Source: Chiridota heheva (taxonomy: Eukaryota > Echinodermata > Holothuroidea > Apodida > Chiridotidae). From it: a stretch of DNA of 64,000 nt. Position numbers and translations under genes: made by a program. The stretch spans positions 1,051,001-1,115,000 of the forward strand of contig JAIGNY010002788.1 of assembly GCA_020152595.1 (NCBI GenBank), read 5' to 3'. Positions 22,397 to 37,300 of this stretch are shown in pieces (the stretch's first letter is position 1; every line of letters starts with the position of its first letter). Under the pieces are notes generated by a model that saw nothing but the letters and a program-made list of their open reading frames with translations, was not told the DNA's origin and ran no database searches.

Positions 22397-25300
22397 CTGT
22401 GGAAAATTGCAAGAAAAAAAATCCATCATTTTGCTAAAGTCGAACAAACTTCTTCCCTTGATATACAAACTAGACATCAATGATGTTATAGCTCAACCCA
22501 TTACAATGCAAGAAGAATTGATTGCTTTCATTGATTTCATTTTTGTCATATGTACTTTTATGATGTTTTTAAAGTTTGATTTGAGGTGCATTCCATTTGT
22601 GGGCAATTATTCATCATGTTAAAAATTCAAGAGTTTCAACTTTCCCGTATGAGTTGTATTCAGTTTGTTTGTTTGGGTGTAATGGCACCTTAACAGTCAG
22701 GTCATATGTGCCAAACGAGGTTAGTTGTGAATGACTGTCAGATTGGTTCTCAGTAATGACTTAGTTTTGCGGTGGGTGCAATGAGGTTCATGTTATAGCG
22801 ATGTCTGAAAAATTATGCTTCTAACAAAAGCTATGTGACATTCAATGCATGGTGCCATCATGTCTCACTTGATTAATGGCGTTGGCGAGGTCATAGGTAA
22901 ATTCCACCACAACATATAGTTAGAAAATACATTTTGCAAACATAACAAAAAGTTTAACATTTACACATTAATCTTCATAAATGTTAGATTAATTTCATTT
23001 GGCGGTACTGAAAAAGATTACTAACCAAACATGTTTCAAAACGGCCAAATATGTTATAATTAGCCAGTAATCGCCAAACTAGCAGCTAAGGTTGTGACAG
23101 TTAGCATTTTTTCATAAATGTACAGCTGTCACCATTACGATCCATAACCGTTTAACCGTAAGGCCAGTTGTCATAAGTGGACGCCCTTTTAACGCAAGTA
23201 TAAAGCGAAATCTTCGCCAGGTTCTTAACAATTATCTACCTACTGTGGTGTAGCGGTTATCATACATGTCTACAGACCACGAGGTCCTGGGTTCAAGCCT
23301 GGGTTGGGTAGACACGCCAGTGCACCACAACTGGTTATCAAAGGCCGTGGACATTGACTTGGTTGTTGATGTTATATCTGTCCGTACGTCGTACCTGTGT
23401 TCTCGTCCGGATCGTATTAAGCGTTTCATGATAGCATTGTTACTATCATAAGCGATTACGCAGGTGACAACCCGTCATTGTAATTGTCGTTTACTCGTCG
23501 TCGTCGGTTCTTATTAATAGACCTTCCATAGCAACCCATGCTAATCCACCACTTGGAAGACGCTACCGTTATATTCACTATGTAATGTGCAAACATGCAC
23601 TTCCTGCTTCTCGTATGAGTGTGTTAAAGTCAAGTTGACATGTACGATCGTTACTTAAATATTGATATCTGGTGTTTTTATTCTTACATAATTAGTTCTT
23701 AAATAAATTATTATCCCGATAAAAAAATCATATATTTCATGTAATTTCTTTGTCAAATACTGTTAAAAAATCTTGTTTAATGAGGAACGAAACATAACAT
23801 AGAAATCATGCTGCCAAATTTGTTTGTGACTTCAAAGAAACATACACATGAAATATAATGGAATTTCGTTTTAAAGTTATGCCCCTAATTGTGTTTCATT
23901 TGACTTTTTACCATAATTGATGAAGAAATTACTGTTTTCCCCCTTGAACTTAACAAAAAATCTTCGTATTTCCAAACATCCACGTGGAAATAATTTATTT
24001 AAAACGACCTACCTGTGGAGGGGAGGGTGGAGGAAGGGTGGAGGAAGGGTGGAGGGGAGGGGAAAATGGAGCGGTAGGGGAGAATGGAGCGGTAGGGTGG
24101 AGGGGAGGGGAGAATGGAGCGGTAGGGTGGAATGGGAGGGTGGAGGGGTGGGTGGAGCGGTAGGGTGAAGCGGGAGGGTGAAGCGGGAGGGTGAAGGGAG
24201 AGGGTGGAGGGGAGGATGGGGAAGGGGAGGGAAGAGTGGAGCAGGAGGGTGGAGGGAGAGGGTGAAGGTGAGGGGTGGAGGGGAGGGAGGGTGGAGGCGG
24301 GAGGGTGGAGCGGGAGGGTGGAGCGGGAGGGTGGAGCGGGAGGGTGGAGCGGGAGGGTGGAGGCGGGAGGGTGGAGCGGGAGGGGTGGAGCGGGAGGGTG
24401 GAGCGGGAGGGTGGAGGCGGGAGGGTGGAGCGGGAGGTGGAGCGGGAGAGTGGAGGCGGGAGGTGGAGCGGGAGGTGGAGCGGGAGGGTGGAGCGGGAGG
24501 GTGGAGCGGGAGGGTGGAGCGGGAGGGTGGAGGGGAGGGGAGGTGGAGGAGAGGGTGGAGGGAGGGTGGAGGGGAGGGGAGGGGAGGGGAGGGTGGAGGG
24601 GAGGGTGGAGGGGAGGGTGGAGGGGAGGTGGAGGGGAGGGTGGAGGGGAGGGTGGAGGGTGGAGGGTGGATCGGGAGGGTGGATCGGGAGGGTGGAGTGG
24701 GAGGGTGGAGGGTAAGGGTAGGGGAGGGAGAAACAGCGTTGAGCAGAGGCGGTTGTGGCTACAGAAAATGGGATGGTAAATTTAGGTCCAACGTATCTTT
24801 TTTATTGGTATTTCTTGTCCCCAGTAGGCAAATAGACTAAAATATTGGATGGGATCAATAGCTAAATACAAGTGTAACTGCCACTTGTCGTGTGGAGAAC
24901 AATTTTATTTATACAACAGGAGACAAAGAAAATTGTTAAATAGGGTAGAGAGGGGAATACCCCTATTGTGGGAGTATTCCCTCATAATGGCGGGGAACAC
25001 AGAGGGTAGGCCTAAAAATGTTGTATTCATATATCGTTTTGTCAGTTTGTAGTAGTTGCTGCTGTAGGATATTGTGTAACTTCTTTCTGGGACGTACAAC
25101 ATAAACTTCAAAATTATCATGCTACGTCGGAGTTCTTACTCACATATGGGGACAGGCTTAACGCACCACACCCTAACACACATCTGAGGCTAACATGTTT
25201 TAAAACACATTTTTATTTCAATATTGGGTATATAGTGGTGCGTGGCCAGGGGCAGGGAAGACTTTCCAATAATTACGGCCCTTAGTGTTTGATAATGGTA

Positions 25301-28300
25301 ATCCCAGGGTCATACAAGCAAGAATATGTCTCCTTTGATTTAGGTAAACAATTTGAATAGAAGAAAAATCTTTTTGATTCCTATGCCAGACATGACAGTA
25401 TCTGAAATCGAGGAACAAGAATTAAAAATTTTAAAAATCGCAGAGAACGAAAAAAAGAAGGTTATTAAAATAAACATAAAGCAAATGAAAAATAAGAAAC
25501 TACTGTTGCATGCTTAACAGTAAAGAAATAAAATAGATAATACAAGGATAAAATATACTTATCTCACTAAAAAGAAAGAAACGAGAGAAAATACTTAATA
25601 CTTCTTTAAAAAATAATAATAACGCACCTGATTTCATGGCCCTCGGTATTCGCGAACTTAGGGCGGGTATATGCAAGCATACTACCTCTTTTATTTAAGA
25701 ATAGTGACAGTTGAAAAAATATGCTTCTAACAAAAGTTGTAAGCCGTTTTGTATTAATCTTAATGTAGGAGTTAATGGAGGTTTCCACTATGTAACGGTC
25801 GATTACCGGCGTTATCGGAGAGCAAAGGTCACTTTGAGTGCAGCATATTCTGCTGCAACAATACATTGTAAAAACAAAATTACGAACATTAGCAACCATC
25901 TACATGTTTAAAAAAATATGTTAGGCTATGACGCGTTTGCATGTTTGATTTTTTCTGCATAGGACTTCCAATTTGTTTAGTTTTAGTTTCGCTACGGAAA
26001 AAGCGCACTGCCGTGATTCCCGGGATACATATTCCCCTACTTTTTAAGTATAGGCCTATAGAATAAAAAAAAAAATAGTACACAATTGGGGGTGGGGGAG
26101 GGGATTTGTTTGAGTTTCAATTCGTATCTTGTGACCCCAAGTTTGGATAAGAAGCCAAGCAAGCTCCTTCACGTTGAAGATGTGAATTTCTGACCCTGAA
26201 GTGTCAACGATTCATTGTATGAAAATGCTTTTCTGCATCTCATCCACCCCATGCCATCTCAGAATTCAATTGTCTTATCAGGGGTGGCGGAGCGTTCAAA
26301 ATATTGGGGATTAAATGAGATAAGGTGACATGTGATACGTTCACCTAAAATTATTAGGCTGAAGCCCGCACATCCCCCTTCCCAGCTCCGCCGCCTCTGT
26401 CGATTTCAAGTCATCATTGATGATAGGACCTAAATAAAAACCTTGATATGAGCATAATGTAAGTTTCGCGTAACTAGCATGGCTACTTTAATATGAAATT
26501 AAAATTGGTTCTTCCCGTTTTTCTGTTTGTTCAAACTTAAGGAAACACTTGAAATATAAAACTTAACATTCATCCTATCAATGTAATGATAATCATCGGG
26601 ATTACGTAATTCCCCTTTAATGTCGCTACTGCTGCGAGGAAAATCTGGGTCACTGCCAAAATGCGTTTAGAGCAGTGATGCGGTCTAATTTGCTGCACAG
26701 TATAATTTAGTGCACTTGGAATAGCTTTTTGAATGATTTCGCCAATGTATTTTAACCCAAATCAGCACTAATGGGGCTGTTATATAGCAATAAATATTCA
26801 AGTGTTTGAAGTTTTTTCCCCAAAAACCGAGAATAATTGTTTGTTGTCCGTAAGTACTCATGTTAAGAGACGCTATAGCGACCACGTGTGACTTCGCAAC
26901 TGGGGATGACAGATCACACGGCGTGAGAATATTACCGAGTTTTGAGCAAGAGCAGGCTATTACCGCATTAATTTATGACAACACGTGCTGATTTTGTGAT
27001 TCGTAAGCCAAGCAACAACTCCCTGGTAATCCGGTCGTAAAAACAATAACAATACCCAGGCAAACATTTAATCCGTCCGTAAATACAATTATTATTTTGA
27101 AATATTTGTTACTCTTTGAAGTAAATAATAAAAGACACGAATTAATCTGTAATTTTATCACAATTGATGTGAAACGAGAATTTCTTTAATGTTTTCACTG
27201 CACATTAGAACTATTAAAAGCTGGGATACTTTAAACGATAGGCCAAAGGACATCGTTGCGTATGAATTTTGATTTCTTTGCATCGCTACCGTGGTTTGAT
27301 TCATGACTTGTGTGTTTTTAACCTTTAACGCATAAATTCTTCTGGGCCAACTTTAGGAATAGGTAGATCGGAAAAGAATTAAAGTTGTTGTATTCATATT
27401 TCATAGGAAAGAAGGGACGGGCCCAAATTTCCTAGCGTACTTTTTACTATGAGGAGGGAACAAATTTACTGGATGGCTACGGCTTAATTGTCTGGGGCCC
27501 ACATTTCCTAGGAAATAAGAGCCGGGAGGCCAAAACTTACTGGGGGCAAAATTTACTTTTACACCGATCAGTGGTTGGGTGATGTGTATTGTGATTTGAT
27601 AATTAAGGGATATAGGCGAAATTTCTTGTGTGTATTTGTGGGTTATGTTAATGAGTGCTAGCCTGGGCCTAGCGCCTTCCTCATGAGCACAAGCTAGCTA
27701 CATTCCATGCATCCCATCCCCAGTACCGTGGAAATAATTAGTGATATGCATAACACCCGGGTGAAAAATGTGAAGGCAATGACATAGCGGGTAAAGATTG
27801 AAATGATAAGGCTGGTTAGATGGTTTCGTGAATTTATGCAAACTTGAAAAAGCAAACATAAAAATTGAATTAACATTCGTTTACACGTAGCATGATTTCC
27901 TAAACAGTTAAACGTCACAACCTTATTAGCAGCCCTAAGATGCCCCATTGAATACTACCGTGCCCAGAGATGATTCTTCCACGTGTCCACGAAAACTTAT
28001 AGGTTTGAAACAAACTTTTATTTCTGGCAATCTGCTGCCCATACGGCAAATTACGGTTTACGCAATGCGCTCGTTCACCAACCCAACAAAACTTTATCCT
28101 TAACGTTAGTGGATTTAAGTATAACGCTCTAGCCCGCAATGCAATGTAGCACAAAACTTACTGACACTTGAGACTTATTTATGCAGCGAAAATGATCAAA
28201 CAACTTCACACGTTATCTTCTAGGCTATGTCATAACCTATCATACAACTCGGTAATCCAATCCGATACAGCGTGACCTAAATAAGATTACGAGAATTTGC

Positions 28301-31300
28301 ATATTCATAGCAGAATGTCCGAATTCTGATTGGAAAATACTGCAATATGATTAAACATATATGTCCATACAAGGAACTAATAAGCATGCGTGTATACCAA
28401 CTGACCAATACCATGGCCGGAGCGGTACGATGTACGAAACGCGAATAGGATAGAGCTATTTTTAGCGAAATTACCATAAAATCCTATACTTTGTTAAAAC
28501 CTTTCGAGAGCTCTAATTAAAAAATACATGGAATATCTCTTAACGAAATACAATCTTAAATTGCTATACAAAAATCTCGCTTGAGCCAGAATCTCAAGAG
28601 CAAAACTGTAAAAACCTAGGAGGAGATGCATTTTTAAGCAAAAGTTAGTACAGGCACATATGAGAGGTCACGTACGATTTGATAATCTCCACTCATACAC
28701 TCTGTGTATGGGTGGAGCTAATATACTGGACATTTGTAGTCACTAGGAAAAATGAGAATTACTCTGGTTAGTGTGAAAATTAACTAATATATAAAAGAAA
28801 AGAATGACATACTAGTATGAAATTAAAAATCACTAAGGCAAAAAATTTGGATGTGCAGCAAATTCAGACAATCTTTCATAAAAGTGCTAGCAAGTTTACT
28901 TGAAAATCGCCTTCTTATAGGCTTTAACGAACCACAACATAAATAGGGATGTTTACTGATTATCGTGTACACCATCAAAAACATCATTTACCACTGGCAA
29001 AATTAATACATTGTTTACATGGAAAAAATTCTTCCAGAAAATACCTTTATCAGTTTCCCGACAATACTTTGCATTAAAAATCAATATTCATTCACGTCAC
29101 AGACAAAACTTTCAATCAATGATCTTAGAATTAAAACTTAACGAACGATCAACCACAGATTTAATTCTTCTTTTAATGCGGGAGTTAATTCGCACAAATC
29201 TTTCACTTTGCTTCGCTGAATTTAGAGCTACTTGATACATGCTTAAATGAGAATTAGGTTAACACCTGTTTTACAAGCTGTTATATGGACCCAGAAATAA
29301 CACGGACAAAAAATTGTTGATTGTTATTTTCACTACAATAAATGCAAACATTACCTTATGAGTCAAATAAATTGAGCAAAAAAAATAAAAATAAAACAAA
29401 GATTGCAAAATAAAACAAACAAAAATGTTTCAAAGTTGCTGAGATTTCAATGTGGTTCGTAAGAAGCAGCGCCACATCATTTACCACTGGCAAAATTAAT
29501 ACATTGTTTACATGGAAAAAATTCTTCCAGAAAATACCTTTATCAGTTTCCCGACAATACTTTGCATTAAAAATCAATATTCATTCACGTCACAGACAAA
29601 ACTTTCAATCAATGATCTTAGAATTAAAACTTAACGAACGATCAACCACAGATTTAATTCTTCTTTTAATGCGGGAGTTAATTCGCACAAATCTTTCACT
29701 TTGCTTCGCTGAATTTAGAGCTACTTGATACATGCTTAAATGAGAATTAGGTTAACACCTGTTTTACAAGCTGTTATATGGACCCAGAAATAACACGGAC
29801 AAAAAATTGTTGATTGTTATTTTCACTACAATAAATGCAAACATTACCTTATGAGTCAAATAAATTGAGCAAAAAAAAAAAAATAAAACAAAGATTGCAA
29901 AATAAAACAAACAAAAATGTTTCAAAGTTGCTGAGATTTCAATGTGGTTCGTAAGAAGCAGCGCCATTTTGCCAAGGGGGTTGCATAAATTACAGTAGTT
30001 GGGAATGACACTGGGTTGGAATATTTTTTATACAGTACGCTAGCTGCAAGCTAGTGGCACACTTTCAAATCTTGTAAAGCACGGTATGGTGATATAAGTG
30101 TTGAAAAACATCAAAATGCTTGTAAGACAATGGCAATTTACTTACTTATGTCATTTCTTTCTTTTTTCCACCTTTCTGGTAATTTGAAGATTTAATATAG
30201 CCCCCTACTCAAATTTTGTGACATTCCTTACTTATTTTTAAGGCTGGAAATTACAATGGTTATGTTGATTATTGTTGGGATAGGACCAATTCCGCGGAAA
30301 TTTCTAGAATTTTCGGCATGCGATCGCATTTTTCGATGATCGTGTACACGATAAACGATAAAAAAAATGGATCGTTGACTGAATTAAATGAAAATGCATA
30401 TACCTAAACATGAATCCTCGAAAAGTACAAGCCAGGGGTCAAATTTTTAATTTTTCACCACTGTCCCACGGAAATATGCTTTTTTAAAAACACTGTTCTA
30501 AATCAAATTTCACTGTTTCAACATTTTCGTCAATAAAAAAAAGAAGCAAATTCCATGTTTTCAGTTGAAATTAATATACACTATTTTTGTCATAAGATAT
30601 ACAACAAAACTCTTAAACCAAGTAAGGCTGTAACATATGTGTAAGTGGTTAATACGTAATGGAACCCATGATAAACATGAACACGCAAATACAGTAACGG
30701 GGATGGGAGTGAGACAAAAACTATTTTGAAGATTATATATATGTAGCACAAATTATTACATCTTTAGCAAATGGCGTTCAAGGGGGGGGGGGTGTCAATT
30801 CGACCATACCACGTGCTGGAAAATATATTTTCCTTGCAATTCATGGGGATGTTTAAGCAAAATAAATATGCTTCTAACAAAAATATTAGCCGTTTTGTAT
30901 AATTCATTATGTGTGGGTCAATGGGTAATTCTAACCTCTTCCGGCCAATGATCGACATTATCAAGTGACACGGTCAATTTGGTTTAGACCATGTGGTAGG
31001 AAATCATATACATGTATCTCATTTGTACTCAACAATTCAGAATTTCCTATCACATGAGGATAAAACCAGTAATCCATATGCATTGAAAGAAATTGGGATT
31101 CCCCACCTGCACTAGAGCTGCAGAAGCTGGGCCTGCGCAAATTATGTTGTGCGCAAGTCAGTCCATTATTTTACAATATGGCAACCCGTCACAAAGTGAG
31201 TTTTTCTCAATGAAACTTATTTCAGTTCTACACATCCCTTTCAGCCATTTTCTAGGCAATTTTGCTGTAACAAAATAAAGATGGAACTCCATTTTTACCA

Positions 31301-34300
31301 ATTATTATTGACAGGAGGTATTTTTAAAACATATTATTAAAGTTATTTCATACTGTGTGAATCATTGAATTTGGGCCTAGTGTTAGAACTAGTGTATACA
31401 TCGTGGGTTCAAAATTACTGAATAACCAAGTGATAACTAACTTGTGTGCTTGCCAAATACTGAAATTTACTTGGATTTTGTTAAAATAAGTTGTTTTTAG
31501 TTAAAAATATTAAGAAAAGACAAAAACCATGATTTTTTGATATTCAATCACTAAAGTTTACTTGAAAAAACTGGGAAAGAGGGTTTTCAACAGTTTGTTT
31601 TAATCACTCCCGGAATTCCCGGTGGTAGTTACGAATCCTTGTGTTGTCAGGATTACACAATACCAGGATAGGGATACCAGCAATTGCAGGAAAAGAAAGA
31701 TTTTTCATACTTAAAAAATATTTGTTATGGGGACTTTACTCTTAGAACATGTTCTATTAGTAGAAAACAATATATTTCAAGATGTTGATGCTATATTTTT
31801 GAGAAAAACAAAACAATGTTCAACTGAACAGTGATATTTGAAAATCCACTGTTCCTGCTTAAAAGGCACTGTTCTCCGAACAGCGAGAATTTTAAATCCT
31901 TCAAGCAACAGCAGGTTAGCTTATAATGTGGATACAAAAGGAGTAAATGCAGAGAATGGAGTGATGATTGATGGCTTTGTCACATAACAAAATTGTTATG
32001 TCTTAAATGTCACATAATTTTTGGCATATTTTGCACAGCATGTCACATCAGTTTTGCCTTTGTCACATTTATTTGGCATAGATTCACACATCATGACCAG
32101 TTGACCAGTGATACTAACGGAAAGGATCATTTGGTTATGTCTTGTTTCATGCAAAATGGAATCCACCACTAAAATGGCAACATGAAATTACCAATGATTG
32201 TGAGTAAAGGGGTAACATGTCACAAAATGTCAGACAAATTTCAATACATCTTTTTATGTTCATTTCTTATGGTCATATCACAAAATGTCACAGATTTTTG
32301 GACAATGAAATTTTGTCACAAAATGTCACAGATGCTCCATTCTCTGTAAATGTCAAAGGTGCAAGAACATGCATCCACTAGTTGCAAAAATAAATTTACA
32401 TTTATAAGGGAGAGGTTCTATTTTTAAGGAATATGTACAACATGTGTTGATCATAGACGTCCTGCATGAAGTATTGCAATAAAAAGTGTATGGCTTTATC
32501 AATTGGTAAATTAAAACATGTACAGAAAGACTAAGTAATGGACCTTATGTCTTTTAAAAGTGTAACTTTGTCAGAGCATAATTTCACTCCTTGAAATGTG
32601 CAACCTAAAAGACAAATGTTGTTTTTACAAACATTAGCCTCATCAGAGTGACTAATTCCTGCCAAAAGTAAGCCTTTTGTTATCACCTGATTTGTGTTTT
32701 CACCTGATTTCCTGGACCTAGGGAGTGGAAGCTAGTCATGAGATTAATGAAGATCCATCACTGAATTCTGTCTTAACAGGCAAATTCACGTACAAAATTT
32801 GAAATATGTACCACTACATAAGGTTTTTATGTTGTGATACCACGGAAACCTGGGAACTGGTGGTTTCCAGGTTCCTAATTTCAAGTCTTTGGCTCCTTAT
32901 TTTAGGCCCTTTCCTGGTCTATTCACTCACCACCTAACCTTCCTTTAAAATGAATTCCAAGCAGTCTTTTCATTTTGTCTTGAATTAATCAGTCTCAAAA
33001 CAGCTGCCTAAATCATTTCAGAGATTTCAAAACAAAAATCTTAACCAGTAAAGAAACTTACCATAGCATTCAGTTCCATGAAATTCTTGGCAACAGGTAA
33101 CCATGGTACCACGGTTGCAACGTCACTGAAATTAGCATTGGTATTATTACCCCATGGAAAAGGTCCTCTTTGTGCGTTACGTGAATCAGTCTAAAAAATG
33201 AAAATAATTGCACCATCAATAAATGTTTCTGGTTTGTTTTGTTTGTTTGATGAGGGCTTAACGGCACCACAACAAAAGGGTCAAATTGTGCCTGAGAGGT
33301 CAGATCATTCTAGAGGTAGATTACAAACAACAATTTATGTAGTAAATGTGCTCTAAAAACGTCCTCCATGTAATTGTGAGATGAAGAGTACATTAACTGC
33401 CGAAAGAGGGAAGATGTATTTACTACAATAATAATGTATGTCAAGATTTGTTGCAGGAAGCTTTTCAACACTTTTTTTGAAAATTGGGGAAATTTTATAA
33501 CTCCAACTCTGCATAATGACAACATATAAACACAATGAATTCAAGTCTTTACAAACAAAAACAGACATCGCAAACGATATAAATTCCCTCACCGCTTATG
33601 ACATGCTTTCCGCCCTCTTGTCACAACTGCCATCCCACCCCATGTTGTACCTGCATTCCCCTCCCTACATGAAATCATACATAAATCCACATACCATTCC
33701 ACCACATAACCCATCACACCTACATCAAGATGACATCCCACCATATGCCTTGCCATCCTTTCCCCATATCACCCTGTTCCACATGCCATCCCTCTCTGTC
33801 CCTAATGCCATCTCTCGCTGTACCACAATCCATCCTACTGTCCCACATGCAATCCCTCCCTGTACCTCGTGCCATCCCACCCTGTCCTACAGGCCATTCC
33901 ATCCTATCCCACATGCTATCCTGCCCTGTTTCATGTCAGCCCACCTGAAATTCAGATCTGACATTCCAATACATGACATCCTGACCAACATGTCATGACT
34001 CCCTGTCCCCCATGCCATTTTACCTTGACCCACATACCATCCCAGCCTGTCATTCATGCCATGACACCAGCTTGTTTCACATTCCATGGCACCCTGTCCC
34101 ACATGCCACCCTGTCCCACATTTCATCCATGTTGTTCCCATGACATCCCCTACATCAAGAGTTCTTAATTAATTTTTTCAAAGGGCCATCATTTCACAAC
34201 CTCAGCCCGTGGGCCAATCGCATGACAAAACCAGCGTCACGTGACAAACAAAACCCGTCAAAACAATCTCTGAATACAACCAAGCTGAGAGCGCGATAAG

Positions 34301-37300
34301 TAGGATTTATGTCAGATGTCGGTGGCTCTCTTATCAGCCTTCCTTTGACAAGCCACGAGGGTGCCCATTCTATAGTGCACAGATCTGCCTAGGAAAAACT
34401 CCAAATAAACAAGTATTTTGGGATTTTTACCGATTTTATTCAGATTTGTATACCCGCTAGGACTTTTGTTCACGGGCCAGAGTGGATTGTCTGGCAGGCC
34501 AGATTTGGCCCGCAGGCTGCCTATTAAGAATTGCCGCCTTACATCTACCATCTTTCACCCCAACACTCACACACCCTCACTTATATTAACCCATGTCCCA
34601 TTCACCTACCGTCGCCCTTCACCTGCCATCTTCCATTCCCCAACATGCCTCATTCACCTACTACCCCATCCCACCTTTTGTCATCCACCTATCTACCAAC
34701 TATACTCTTAACCAAACATACTCTTACCCAACTCACCATTCCAACATTCACTATAACCTCCACTCACTCTATTGCCCCCAGCTTCCCCCTCTCCCACCCT
34801 TGACTTAAATCTGACACTCCCAATAAAACTGCGCTAAACCTTTTCCCTTATAAACCAGATCACAATGAAAATTATCGTAAGTCTATTGTTTCCAAATGCT
34901 TTAATCAAGCTAAGACTTTTTTTTTTCTCTATTTATTCCCTGACACTTAATTAAAAATTCTATTGAGTGGTCACTTCTAATGTTCTGCACTTTTTTTCAT
35001 GCCAGAAAAAATCCTTTAATTGCTATTCAAATCTGGATAGCATTGGTTTTTGCTATTCATATTCAATACACTCAATCATAAATTCTATACAGTTGTCAGC
35101 TCTATAGTTCTGCCTTTTTTCATGCAAGAACAAATCCTTTAATTGCTAATCAAGCATTTGCTCTCCTTGATATAAATTTATTTTCATAAAAATAGTTGGA
35201 TTTTATTTCTGAGGGCAGAAATCTTTTGTTCCACAGTAGCTGAACAAATGCATGAGGTGAGACAGACAATGGATGTGGACGAACAACGGATGTGGACGGA
35301 CAACGGATGTGGACGAACAACGGATGTGGACGAAAAACGGATGTGGACGGACAACGGATGTGGACGGACAACGGATGTGGACGGACAACGGATGTGGACG
35401 GACAACGGATGTGGACGGACAACGGATGTGGACGGACAACGGATGTGGACGGACAACGGATGTGGACGGACAACGGATGTGGACGGACAACGGATGTGGA
35501 CGGACAACGGATGTGGACGGACAATGGTTGTGGACGAACAACGGATGTGGACGGACAACGGATGTGGACGGACAATGGTTGTGGACGAACAAAGGGGCGG
35601 TAAAAATGCTATACCCCCTATTTACCAGCCTTGTTGGCGAGAGGATAATTAAAATCAAGAAGAACTTGAATCAAACCTATTTTACTATATTTCAAACCTA
35701 TTTTTCCAGTATGTGACAATAAGGAATTGTGGGTACTATTAGTGGGGTTGACATGGTTAGTTCAAAATACAAGAGGTCAATCTGTCAAGTTACGCTTCCA
35801 ACTTGAAAGAAACATTCACAAGTATTCAACATTGATCTAGATTTATACCAGTGGTTTTAACTAGTACCCAATATTCCAAACTAAAATTTCCAAAAAGTGA
35901 AACCAAGTAATCATGACTTGTGTGAATTCTCTTATAAATCTGGAGGCAATCCTGTTAAACACTCACTTCCCTTCGCAAACAAGTTAAGTTTAAATGCATT
36001 ACCAAAACCATAGGGCGCATATATAGACCATGCCCTATCTGTGTATGACATGAATCCAGTATATCCTTCTGTAGATATCATACTTACAGGCTCTTTTCAG
36101 CAGTCATATTAAGACGACCCACTATGCATGTTAATGAAAATCAATTTTTTATACCATAAGCATGTACACACCAGCTAGCATCATAACTAGACCAAATATG
36201 AAACAAAACAGACATGTTGTTGTTAAAAAATGAACAAGATTTTCACTTTAAGCCCCCCCTACTCATTAATATGCATGACATCACCACCAAAATTGATAGG
36301 TCACATCTGTGAACCATGGCCTATTAGCAAACCTCATATGACATAAATCGAATGTGTCGTTTTGGAGATTTTGTGTTTACAAGCACTATTTGGCAAAACC
36401 ACATTGAGCATCGCCCACCATGTATATTAATGAGATTCAAAGTTTTTATACCATGAGCATGCGGACACTAGCTAACAACATTATCATACCAAATATGAAA
36501 CAAAACGAACAAACGGTTGTTAAAATATGAGCATTTCATAATTTTACATTAAGCCCAGCCCACTCATTAATATGCATGACATCATCACCAAAAACAATAG
36601 GGCACATGGGCTATCTGTATACCACACATGACATGAATCCAATGTAACATCCTTGAGATATCTTGTTTACAAGCTAGGCATAACACACACACATACGACA
36701 AGTAAACCGCATAGGTCCCTGATGCTGATAGCATCGAACCACAAATAAAGGCTTCCAACGGCAAAATAAAGGTAACTAAAACGGTAAATACGTTACGGTT
36801 CGAACGTCAATGCAACCGACACCCATATCATATGTATTTTTGTACTCAGTATATAATACTTACTTCATATATCGAGACTTGTTGCTGGATGTCTTTAGTA
36901 CTTTAGTACTCAAAATTTAGGTCAAGCTAAAATAATACTGTTTTCTTCCAATGTTATTGTATGTAAAGTGCAACACATGCATAAAGAGGTTAAACTCACA
37001 TTAGCTGGTGCAATGATATCCTCCAATCCCAGCTCATCCCCATAGTAGTTGAAAGGAGTTCCAGGCAAGGTCAACAAGATCATTTGGAAGGCACGGTATA
37101 GATTTGGTGCTCTTGTCCTGATACGGCTCAATTCAGAATTTCCAAGCTATAATTTTCATCAAAGCAAACAGATAATTCATTAGATACTCAGAAAAATTCC
37201 ATTACATATGGATCTTGAAACAAATATTCCTTCCAATATCATAGAATTAAGAACTCTTAAATCAATCTCAAATTTTTCAGCAAAATTATAAACTAGTTTT

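Noticed and set aside
23241-23310. A functional tRNA gene
   Set aside because: Boxes A and B are present, but the stems do not pair and no terminator T run follows directly. A SINE is more likely.
24178-24840. 220-residue Gly/Glu/Arg-rich open frame
   Set aside because: Three overlapping + strand frames are open at once over a G-rich minisatellite, which is composition and not a gene.
33516-33998. 160-residue Pro/His-rich frame
   Set aside because: Most of it translates the catgccatccca minisatellite.
35150-35716. Six long frames of 103-151 residues
   Set aside because: The 17-bp repeat lacks stops in five frames, so frame length carries no information.
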